Source: Nitrospirota bacterium (GTDB lineage Bacteria; Nitrospirota; CAKKRA01; 9FT-COMBO-42-15). From it: DNA of 5,651 nucleotides. The notes below the pieces were generated by a model that had not been told where the DNA came from, ran no database searches, and saw only the letters and a list, made by a program, of their open reading frames with translations. Shown piece after piece: positions 1-5,624 of the stretch. The position numbers and the translations under genes were made by a program. How positions within the stretch are numbered: position 1 is the stretch's first letter; the number at the start of each line of letters is the position of its first letter. Where the stretch lies: NCBI GenBank assembly GCA_016195585.1, contig JACPZJ010000084.1:1-5651 (forward strand). The letters are read 5' to 3'.

Positions 1-1494
1 GATCGTTGCCCTGCCGATGCCGGTATATTTTTCCTGCCATGCAGGAGAAAAACCCTTATCATCATCATAACTCTTTGCAAAGTCGCCTGAAAGGCCGGGC
101 CGGGCCACTCCCAAATGGGACATCTGCATGTCAAATACAGTGGTTACAGGTATCTTCCCTTCGGTAACCGTGTCAATATACCTTACAGGAACCTCTCTCT
201 TATAAACCTCACCGGTATCAAGCTCGTAAAAGGCGCACTCTAAAACCTCATTCTTTTTACCCTCCAGAAGTGTAAGGGCAGGGTCTATCTGCTCGCCTGT
301 CTTTTCGTCCTTTAAGAGTGTATTCCATTTACCCTCGCTCTCCTTCTTTTTTGGATATCTAAAACCCATGCCTCCGTGAACTATCCGCGGCTTGTTTGTC
401 TTTGTGTCCCACATTGCGAATTTCCATTCTGGATTGTCTGTATTGGCATACTCCTTCAGGTCCATTGCCCTCAGTAACCTGCCCATCTCATATCCGTTCT
501 TGGTCTTCCTGAGCTTTATGAGCTGAGGCTGGTCTGTATAGTTCTTTTGATAGTCTATAAAGTATGGGACCTGCCTGTCCGCATAGAATTCCTTGCAGAT
601 TACATGGTTTATAGCCATCCAGATGGCGCCGTCAGAACCGGGCTTTACAGGAACCCACAGGTCAGCGTATTTTGTAGCCTCAGAATAATCCGGCGTCATT
701 ACCACGCACTTGGCCCCGCCCATGCGAAGTTCTGATATAAAGTGGCAGTCCGCAGTCCTCGTCCTGTTAGGGGTTGCCCCTGTTATCACGCAATATGCTG
801 TATGATACCAATCAGCGCTCTCAGCAACATCTGTCTGCTCGCCCCATACCTGAGGATGCGCATTGGGAAGGTCTGTATAATAATCATAGAAGCTCATGCT
901 GACGCCGCCGATTAACTGATGATACCTTGCGCCAGCGGCATAGCTTATCATGGACATGGCCGGGATCGGCGAAAAGCTGATATTTCTATCCGGACCGTAT
1001 TTCTTTATAGTGTACATCTGTGCTGCGGTTATTACATCTGTTGCTGTATCCCAATCTGTCCTTCTGAATCCACCCTTGCCCCTTGACCATTTAATTTTCT
1101 TGTGAAGTTCTGCATCTTCTGCAATGCTCCTCCATGCGTCTACAGGGTCAGAGTGCTTCTCCCTTGCCTCCCTCCATGAATCAAGGAGTATGCCGCGCAT
1201 ATAGGGATATTTAATTCTCACAGGGCTGTATACATACCATGATGCAGATATACCCCTCTGACATCCCCTCGGCTCATACGGCGGAATGGTCGGCTCTAAC
1301 AATGGATAATCAACAGCCTGCAGCTCCCATGTAATGATGCCGTCCTTTACATAGACCATCCATGAACAGCCGCCTGTGCAGTTATTTCCATGCGTGCTCC
1401 TTACTGTCTTATCATACTGCCAGCGGTTTCTGTAAAACTCTTCCCAGCCTCTTTTGCCGGGATTGACAACATCCTGAATCAATGAATTAGCCAT
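1..1494 (-). CDS. narG: Respiratory nitrate reductase alpha subunit, NarG type (N-terminal part; 3' end beyond window)
   Basis: Catalytic molybdenum subunit of a membrane-bound nitrate reductase, reducing nitrate to nitrite with electrons passed through NarH and NarI. The frame is open for 498 codons from the ATG at 1494 to the window edge; full NarG is about 1,200 residues, so roughly 40% is present. Visible NarG features: the N-terminal [4Fe-4S] (FS0) ligand set H35-x3-C39-x3-C43-x34-C78, with the same spacing as in E. coli NarG; the SFYDYY segment with D204, matching the molybdenum-ligand Asp222 of E. coli; and conserved blocks GFRRTDW, SPIPAMSM, VWGEQTDV and MTPDYSEA. The protein begins only 34 residues before H35 and has no twin-arginine signal, so it should face the cytoplasm. 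The start is supported by AGGAGGT at 1504-1510. The ATG directly follows the TAA of the cytochrome gene, implying coupled translation. One oddity is GATPNRTRTAD (239-249), where NarG usually has GSNVPQTRTPD. A nitrite oxidoreductase of the cytoplasmic NarG-like kind (Nitrobacter NxrA) cannot be excluded. Confidence 0.95.
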   Translation of the reverse strand, partial: MANSLIQDVVNPGKRGWEEFYRNRWQYDKTVRSTHGNNCTGGCSWMVYVKDGIITWELQAVDYPLLEPTIPPYEPRGCQRGISASWYVYSPVRIKYPYMRGILLDSWREAREKHSDPVDAWRSIAEDAELHKKIKWSRGKGGFRRTDWDTATDVITAAQMYTIKKYGPDRNISFSPIPAMSMISYAAGARYHQLIGGVSMSFYDYYTDLPNAHPQVWGEQTDVAESADWYHTAYCVITGATPNRTRTADCHFISELRMGGAKCVVMTPDYSEATKYADLWVPVKPGSDGAIWMAINHVICKEFYADRQVPYFIDYQKNYTDQPQLIKLRKTKNGYEMGRLLRAMDLKEYANTDNPEWKFAMWDTKTNKPRIVHGGMGFRYPKKKESEGKWNTLLKDEKTGEQIDPALTLLEGKKNEVLECAFYELDTGEVYKREVPVRYIDTVTEGKIPVTTVFDMQMSHLGVARPGLSGDFAKSYDDDKGFSPAWQEKYTGIGRATI

Positions 1495-1510
1495 TTATCT
1501 CTGACCTCCT
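1495..1510 (-). promoter_or_regulatory. narG ribosome-binding site within the cytochrome 3' end
   Basis: AGGAGGT (1504-1510, minus strand) lies nine bases before the narG ATG and is embedded in the last codons of the cytochrome gene. The cytochrome's TAA (1495-1497) is immediately followed by the narG ATG with no intervening base. The arrangement fits translational coupling of the two products in fixed proportion. Confidence 0.75.
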
Positions 1511-2112
1511 TTTCCCCCATAATTTCTCCATAAGGCATCATGTGCAGTGCCCTTATTTCTTTTTCTGTATCTTCCGCTCCACACAATGCTGAAGAATATT
1601 AGTATGCTGACAAAACCAGCAGCGCTAATCCCGACAAATGTCCCTGTCTTTGAAGGCGACGGCTGCTTTGTAGCTATTGAACTAAAAAATGCCCGCAGGT
1701 GCTCCATCTCTTCCTCTGTTATATTCCTTGCTGAGAAGACCGGGCCCATTACAGGAAGACCGGGGCTGTTCACCCATCCTGTCATGAGAAGCGCCCTCTT
1801 TGGACCGGCAAATACCTGTGTCAAATTAGGACCGAGTATGCCTCCATCAAGCGCGCCCTCTCCTGCGCTGTGGCATGAGATACATGGCGGCCCGCCATTT
1901 ACAAATCTCTTCTCCCCTGTAAACAAAGCCCTTCCGATGTTAGAATCCCCCGCTGCCGGCGCCGGCGCAGCCGCAGGTTCAGCAGCAGCTTGTGTCTGCG
2001 GCGTCTCTGCAACCTGAGCCATTGCAACGGCTGGCAGGATCAATCCTGTAAGGATTGCTGCCAGTAGTAAAACCTGAAAAACCTTTTTGAGCGACCCTCT
2101 AATGCTCCCCAT
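1495..2112 (-). CDS. Membrane-anchored monoheme c-type cytochrome of the nar operon
   Basis: A 205-residue secreted cytochrome c, probably an electron carrier for the nitrate reductase complex. Layout: a Sec signal peptide (about 1-32, basic start, hydrophobic core, AMA before Q33), an Ala/Pro-rich linker (about 34-55), a class I-like cytochrome c domain (about 56-150), a transmembrane helix (about 158-178) and a basic tail (RYRKRNK) expected in the cytoplasm. There is one heme motif, CISCH (C77, C80, H81). M122 in LPVMGP is the likely sixth ligand, and the final helix ITEEEMEHLRAFF is typical of small cytochromes c. The heme domain should therefore sit in the periplasm, tethered at the C-terminus. 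The ATG has AGGAGGT (2119-2125) six bases upstream. The gene lies 39 bp after usp and abuts narG. Thermus nar operons also encode a membrane cytochrome (NarC), but that one is diheme; homology is not claimed. The exact redox partner is inferred only from position. Confidence 0.88.
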   Translation of the reverse strand: MGSIRGSLKKVFQVLLLAAILTGLILPAVAMAQVAETPQTQAAAEPAAAPAPAAGDSNIGRALFTGEKRFVNGGPPCISCHSAGEGALDGGILGPNLTQVFAGPKRALLMTGWVNSPGLPVMGPVFSARNITEEEMEHLRAFFSSIATKQPSPSKTGTFVGISAAGFVSILIFFSIVWSGRYRKRNKGTAHDALWRNYGGKGGQR

Positions 2113-2151
2113 CCTTGCACCTCCTCTAATTATTTAGAATTTAAAATATGC

Positions 2152-2592
2152 CTATCTAAACAGCCATAAAACAGGACAAGGCGAATGTTTTGTTACCTTA
2201 TCTGTTACGCTGCCCATAAAGAGCTTGCCTACAGGTGAATAACGATGGGTTGCCATAACTATAAGATCCGCATCCCGCTCAACTGCCAATGCAACTATCT
2301 CATGCGCAGCATCGCCATCCCTTAAAACGGTCTCTATATTCTTCACACCCTTTTCTCTAAGTTTAGCCGCCTCTTTTTCAAGAAGGGATTTTCCCTCCTT
2401 CAACCATCCTTCATGGATAGACCCCCATTCAGGCGAGTCAGTAACCACATCAGCGGAGCGGTACCATTTTTCCACTATATTTAGTAAAATAAGCTTTGCG
2501 CCAGAGAGCTTACTTATATACGCCCCTGTCTCCTCTACCCTGTTTGATAACTCTGAACCATCAATGGGGCATATTATATTTTTATACTCCAT
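2152..2592 (-). CDS. Universal stress protein (UspA superfamily)
   Basis: A single-domain Usp of 146 residues, the usual family length, expected to be a soluble cytoplasmic dimer. It starts with the typical beta-strand YKNIICPIDGSE, with D11 at the conserved Asp position, and ends with GSVTDKVTKHSPCPVLWL, the classic Usp C-terminal block. ATP-binding Usps carry G-x2-G-x9-G-[ST]. Here the equivalent is A114-x2-R117-x9-G127-S128, so two glycines are replaced and nucleotide binding is doubtful. The chosen ATG at 2592 has AGAGGG-type pairing sequence eight bases upstream and overlaps the end of narK by 11 bp. An in-frame ATG at 2628 would add 12 residues (MNTKGSREREDI) but lacks a ribosome-binding site and precedes the family's normal start. 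Its place inside a nar operon suggests a role under anaerobic or energy-limited conditions; the actual function is unknown. Confidence 0.9.
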   Translation of the reverse strand: MEYKNIICPIDGSELSNRVEETGAYISKLSGAKLILLNIVEKWYRSADVVTDSPEWGSIHEGWLKEGKSLLEKEAAKLREKGVKNIETVLRDGDAAHEIVALAVERDADLIVMATHRYSPVGKLFMGSVTDKVTKHSPCPVLWLFR

Positions 2593-3865
2593 AATGTCTT
2601 CCCTCTCTCTGGAGCCTTTCGTATTCATCAGCCGTTTGTATTTTCAGTCCCTTCGCTGCAGACTGAAGCGCCCTGCCGCCCTTACCTACCCAGCTTGTTG
2701 TCCATCTGCGCTGAACCTTAAGATACATGATAAAAATCACTCCTGCTATACCTGCCCAGAGGAGAAAGCCATAGCTAAAGGTGCCATAGTACTGCTTGGA
2801 AAGCCCCATTGCATTGGGAATCAGACCCCCGCCGAGGGCGCCTATCTCTCCAATAAGGCTCATGGCAATAGCAGTGGTTACCGGCCACCGATGAGGCACG
2901 AGTTGGAATGTGGAGCCGTTACCTGCGCCGAGGGCGCAGAAGAGGAGGAACATAATCGCCATCATAAAAATTATTGGTGGAAGCGTAGTTGCTATAAGCG
3001 ATATCCCAAAGACAGCTACACATATGACAATCATAACATTGAGGCCGCCGATCCTGTCCGCTATCCAGCCGCCTACAATGCGTGTAACGCTGGCCATGAC
3101 TATGATGGGCGCAGCCAACTGCCCCATCATGGCCTTTGAAATACCATATCCATCGTGAAATAATGTGGGAAGAAAATTTGTAAACCCTATATACCCCCCA
3201 AAGGTCAGTATATAGGATATGTTAAAGACCCATGCGTCTTTCTCTACAAGCACCTTCATATTTTCTCCAAATGTCTTCTTCTCACGGTCAGGAGGCTCTT
3301 TGGCAAATATCAGCATTAAAAGGAAGGGGACAAGCATAAGTGCAACTGCAAAACCGTAGACATTCTGCCAGCCATACTTTATAGCAAGTGGAGGCGCAAA
3401 AAGCACAGCCAATACAGCGCCGCTGTTGCCTGCCCCGGCTATGCCAATTGCAAGCCCCTTATATTGGGGCGGAAACCATCCGCCGCCCAAAGAAAGGGCA
3501 ACACCGAAGCTTGCGCCTGCTATACCGAGCGGGATGCCCATTAACAAGACATCTGTATAAGATTTTACAAAAAAGAAGCCCCAGCCAAGGCCAAGAATGA
3601 TTACACCCATCTCAACAAGCGCAGCGCTCTTTCTGCCTATGTACTGCGAAAGCACCCCTAATGGGAATCGCATAAGCGCTCCTGAGATAATCGGCACAGA
3701 AAGCATGAAGCCCTTCTGTGCAGGTGTGAGATTGTATGCCTCGCTTATAAAAGGCGCCATTGCGCCATTTAGCACCCATACTGCAAAGCAAAAATCAAAG
3801 TAGAGAAATGAACAAAAGAGCGTCCATGGATGCCCTGATTTTAAAAAAACCTTTAATGAAGCCAT
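2582..3865 (-). CDS. narK: Nitrate/nitrite transporter, major facilitator superfamily (NarK family)
   Basis: A 427-residue inner-membrane transporter with about 12 predicted helices, which would import nitrate for the reductase and/or export nitrite. Both nitrate signature motifs are visible. The first is GIAGAGNSG (141-149) followed by APP (157-159). The second is ALGAGNGSTFQLVP (311-324). R66 in the second helix and R262 in the eighth correspond to the two arginines that bind the anion in E. coli NarK. The FPPQYKG loop before helix 5 and IGRKSA after helix 2 are normal for the family. The GAGNSG form of motif 1 and single-domain length resemble NarK1-like proteins (nitrate/proton symport), but mechanism cannot be read from sequence. 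After the last helix there is a 40-residue basic cytoplasmic tail. AAGGAGG at 3874-3880 supports the start. It is the first gene of the operon, and its 3' end overlaps usp. Confidence 0.94.
   Translation of the reverse strand: MASLKVFLKSGHPWTLFCSFLYFDFCFAVWVLNGAMAPFISEAYNLTPAQKGFMLSVPIISGALMRFPLGVLSQYIGRKSAALVEMGVIILGLGWGFFFVKSYTDVLLMGIPLGIAGASFGVALSLGGGWFPPQYKGLAIGIAGAGNSGAVLAVLFAPPLAIKYGWQNVYGFAVALMLVPFLLMLIFAKEPPDREKKTFGENMKVLVEKDAWVFNISYILTFGGYIGFTNFLPTLFHDGYGISKAMMGQLAAPIIVMASVTRIVGGWIADRIGGLNVMIVICVAVFGISLIATTLPPIIFMMAIMFLLFCALGAGNGSTFQLVPHRWPVTTAIAMSLIGEIGALGGGLIPNAMGLSKQYYGTFSYGFLLWAGIAGVIFIMYLKVQRRWTTSWVGKGGRALQSAAKGLKIQTADEYERLQREGRHYGV
2593..2606 (-). promoter_or_regulatory. Ribosome-binding site deciding the usp start
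   Basis: Reading on the minus strand, AGAGGG lies about eight bases before the ATG at 2592, inside the last codons of narK. No comparable purine-rich sequence precedes the alternative in-frame ATG at 2628. This favours the 146-residue form of the protein and reinitiation or coupling with narK translation. Confidence 0.6.
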
Positions 3866-3915
3866 GTTTCTTGCCTCCTTACTTCTAAAACGTTAATACG
3901 CTATTGCTCATTTTC

Positions 3916-3961
3916 ATAATCCCCCATCCCCCCTTTGGCAAAGGGGGGATGGGGGGATTAT
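3916..3961. repeat. Long C/G-rich inverted repeat, probable dispersed palindromic element
   Basis: A 21-nt arm (3916-3936) and a 22-nt arm (3940-3961) are complementary apart from a one-base bulge (five C against six G) and are separated by GGC. The C5-AT-C6-TTT / AAA-G6-AT-G6 composition is very unlike the AT-rich flanks. Neither strand has a T-run after the stem, arguing against an intrinsic terminator. If the sigma54 promoter is correct, the hairpin is transcribed in the 5' leader, ending about 50 nt before the narK start codon. Confidence 0.8.
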
Positions 3962-3967
3962 TCAGTG

Positions 3968-3984
3968 CGGATATTACGGATATT
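3968..3984. repeat. Short tandem repeat CGGATATT x2
   Basis: CGGATATT is repeated with a 9-bp period (3968-3975 and 3977-3984). It falls just downstream of the predicted transcription start, in the narK leader. No function is recognised. Confidence 0.35.
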
Positions 3985-4007
3985 CCCCCTCTTAACTTCT
4001 TTAATCA

Positions 4008-4023
4008 TGCAAAGCTAATGCCA
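4008..4023 (-). promoter_or_regulatory. Candidate sigma54 (-24/-12) promoter for the narK-usp-cyt-narG operon
   Basis: The minus strand reads TGGCATTAGCTTTGCA, against the sigma54 consensus TGGCACG-N4-TTGCA. The -24 GG and -12 GC dinucleotides are present at the correct spacing, and 14 of 16 positions are compatible (counting the four N positions); only the CG after TGGCA is replaced by TT. Transcription would start near 3997, giving a leader of about 130 nt before narK. The neighbouring gene encodes a sigma54 activator, which makes the match more credible. The start site itself is predicted, not observed. Confidence 0.75.
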
Positions 4024-4043
4024 GTTCTGGTTAGATATCTTTA

Positions 4044-4057
4044 ATGATTGAAATCAT
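4044..4057. promoter_or_regulatory. Candidate FNR/CRP-family operator
   Basis: ATGATT-GA-AATCAT is a perfect palindrome containing the TGAT-N4-ATCA core of the FNR consensus TTGAT-N4-ATCAA, with only the outermost base of each half-site different. It is centred near 4050.5, about 54 bp upstream of the predicted sigma54 start. Anaerobic nar operons in many bacteria are controlled by FNR-type proteins. No FNR homologue is in the window, and one site in AT-rich DNA can arise by chance. Confidence 0.5.
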
Positions 4058-4058
4058 A

Positions 4059-4072
4059 AGGTTTTTAAACCT
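4059..4072. repeat. 14-bp palindrome AGGTTT-TT-AAACCT
   Basis: This perfect inverted repeat with 6-bp arms and a 2-bp spacer is centred 15 bp from the centre of the FNR-like site, on the side away from narK. It could be a dimeric regulator's site, about -69 from the predicted sigma54 start. It is too short and AT-rich to act as a terminator for the upstream gene. Function is unassigned. Confidence 0.4.
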
Positions 4073-4111
4073 GTATTTAAATATATATGATAAATGGCGC
4101 TGAAACGAAAA

Positions 4112-4220
4112 TGTAACAGGCGGATAAGTCATTTAGGAATTTTCTCTTAGATTTTGAGGAGATAAGTATAGTGATACAGGAATGTAACAAGTAAGACGAA
4201 TTTGTTTATTTGGCGTAACA
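4112..4220. repeat. Three TGTAACA-like heptamers, candidate enhancer sites
   Basis: TGTAACA occurs at 4112-4118 and 4183-4189, and CGTAACA at 4214-4220, all in the same orientation. GATAAGT also occurs twice (4123-4129, 4161-4167). They lie about 115-220 bp upstream of the predicted sigma54 start, the range usual for NtrC-type activator binding. The motif does not match the classic NtrC site, so assignment to the adjacent regulator is only a guess. Confidence 0.25.
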
Positions 4221-4223
4221 GAA

Positions 4224-5624
4224 TTAGGCTGTGGGGATATCTTCTTTATCCTTTATCATTCCGTACTGCTTACACTTTTCCCACAATGTCTTTCTTGATA
4301 TGCCTAAAATCTTTGCAGCAAGGGTCTTGTTTCCCTTTGCCTCTTCAATTACACGTACAATATATTGTTTTTCAAAGACCCCTATTGCATTTGTAAGGGT
4401 CTCTGAATAGTGGAGCCTGTTTGCCACCTTAAACCCGGCATCGCAGCAACTGCATATATCCTCTGGAAGGTCCCAAGGCTGTATCTCACCGTCCCTGCAT
4501 AAGGTAACAGCCCTTTCAATTGAATTTTCAAGCTCCCTTACATTCCCGGGAAAATCGTATTTAAGCAAGAGCTCCCGCATCTCAAGGGAAAGGTTCTTAA
4601 TAGGCTTGTTCGCCTGTTTTGTATAATAATCTAAAAAGTGGTCTACAAGAATGAGTACATCCTCCTTTCGCTCCCTTAAAGCAGGAAGGTGGATCGGCAC
4701 CACATTCAATCTGTAATAAAGGTCCTCCCTGAATCTTCCCTTTTGCGCCTCTTTTTTTAAATCACGCTGCGTTGCGCAGATAATCCTTACATCCACATTA
4801 ATTGTCTCTGTGCCGCCGAGCCTTTCAAATTCCCTTTCCTGAAGCACCCTTAAAAGCTTTACCTGAACTGATGGGGATACTTCACCGATCTCATCAAGAA
4901 AGAGCGTGCCATTATGCGCAAGCTCAAATCTTCCCTTTTTCTGTTTTATTGCGCCTGTAAATGCGCCCTTTTCATGGCCAAAGAGCTCTGCCTCAAGAAG
5001 CGTCTCCGGAAGGGCAGCGCAACTTACCTTGACAAATGCCTCATCCTTTCTCGGGCTGTTATAATGAATGGCATTGGCAACGAGTTCCTTGCCTGTGCCG
5101 CTCTCACCGCTGATAAGCACAGTGGTATCGCTCTGGGCTACAACCTTTATCTTCTCAAAGATGTCTCTCATCTTGGCGCTCTTTGCAATAATACCGCTAA
5201 AGTCATATCTGTCGCCTATTTTCTCTTTTAAATAGATATTCTCATCCTCTAAGTCCCTTAGCTCTATCAAACGTTTGACCATAAGGATAAGTTCATCCAT
5301 TGAGAATGGTTTTGTAATATAATCATAGGCGCCCTGCCTCATTGCCTCCACAGCGGTCTCCACTGTGGCATAGGCTGTAATCATTAAAATCTTTGTACTC
5401 GGCGAATACTGTTTGCAGGCCTTTAATATCTGCAGGCCGTCTACCTCCGGAAGCTTGAGGTCTGTAATTACCACATCATAAGCGCTATTCTTTATTGCCT
5501 CAAGGCCTTCGCCTCCTGATTCCACGCTGTGTATGTTATAGCCCTCTATCTTTAGGGCATCGCTTATTGATATCCTTATCAACGGCTCATCATCAATGAT
5601 TAGAATGTTTGGCGTATTGTGCAT
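4224..5624 (-). CDS. NtrC-family sigma54-dependent response regulator
   Basis: A complete 466-residue transcriptional activator. The receiver domain (about 5-120) has the acidic pocket D11-D12, phosphoacceptor D55 (in VVITDLKLP), T83 and K105 (in ITKPF). The AAA+ domain (about 143-380) has Walker A GESGTGKE (173-180), the sigma54-contacting GAFTGA loop (220-225), Walker B LFLDEIG (241-247), the arginine-rich FREDLYYRLNV segment (298-308) and the PGNVRELEN block (359-367). A Fis-type helix-turn-helix (about 415-455, NKTLAAKILGISRKTLWEK) would bind an upstream enhancer. All residues needed for ATP hydrolysis and sigma54 remodelling appear intact. AAGGAGAA (5631-5638) lies six bases before the ATG. 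No histidine kinase is in the window; one may lie just upstream, beyond the right edge. The nearest downstream promoter has sigma54 form, so the nar operon is the likely target. A more specific name (NtrC, ZraR, AtoC and so on) is not justified. An unusual C391/C393/C394 cluster sits in the linker before the DNA-binding domain. Confidence 0.95.
   Translation of the reverse strand: MHNTPNILIIDDEPLIRISISDALKIEGYNIHSVESGGEGLEAIKNSAYDVVITDLKLPEVDGLQILKACKQYSPSTKILMITAYATVETAVEAMRQGAYDYITKPFSMDELILMVKRLIELRDLEDENIYLKEKIGDRYDFSGIIAKSAKMRDIFEKIKVVAQSDTTVLISGESGTGKELVANAIHYNSPRKDEAFVKVSCAALPETLLEAELFGHEKGAFTGAIKQKKGRFELAHNGTLFLDEIGEVSPSVQVKLLRVLQEREFERLGGTETINVDVRIICATQRDLKKEAQKGRFREDLYYRLNVVPIHLPALRERKEDVLILVDHFLDYYTKQANKPIKNLSLEMRELLLKYDFPGNVRELENSIERAVTLCRDGEIQPWDLPEDICSCCDAGFKVANRLHYSETLTNAIGVFEKQYIVRVIEEAKGNKTLAAKILGISRKTLWEKCKQYGMIKDKEDIPTA

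Larger units (their letters stand above)
3866..4223. other. Intergenic control region between the regulator gene and narK
   Basis: This 358-bp AT-rich stretch has no convincing coding sequence on either strand. It holds a sigma54-type promoter (4008-4023), an FNR-like palindrome (4044-4057), a second palindrome (4059-4072), repeated TGTAACA-like heptamers (4112-4220), a tandem CGGATATT pair (3968-3984) and a long C/G-rich inverted repeat (3916-3961). No clear intrinsic terminator (GC stem plus T-run) is seen after the regulator stop codon, so partial read-through from the regulator gene into narK remains possible. Confidence 0.8.

Noticed and set aside
1955..1966. Perfect 12-bp palindrome GCCGGCGCCGGC
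   Set aside because: It lies within codons for the Ala/Gly/Pro-rich linker of the cytochrome and is explained by that composition.
1547..2017. 156-codon open frame on the plus strand opposite the cytochrome gene
   Set aside because: It is antisense to a gene with a clear signal peptide, heme motif and ribosome-binding site, and its translation shows no domain. The openness follows from codon bias on the other strand.
2593..2628. Upstream in-frame ATG (2628) as the usp start
   Set aside because: It adds a hydrophilic 12-residue segment outside the family fold and has no ribosome-binding site; the ATG at 2592 has both a site and the family-typical N-terminus.
2564..3139. 191-codon plus-strand frame opposite narK and usp
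   Set aside because: Low-complexity, motif-free translation antisense to a well-supported transporter gene.
3916..3961. Inverted repeat read as an intrinsic terminator of the regulator gene
   Set aside because: It lies over 250 bp past the stop codon, has no T-run on either side, and sits downstream of the predicted narK promoter.
4914..5231. 105-codon plus-strand frame opposite the response regulator
   Set aside because: It is antisense to the highly conserved AAA+ domain and has no recognisable product.
4224..5624. Naming the regulator as the nitrogen-assimilation protein NtrC (glnG)
   Set aside because: The domain architecture is shared by many paralogues, no glnA or ntrB neighbour is present, and the context is nitrate respiration.
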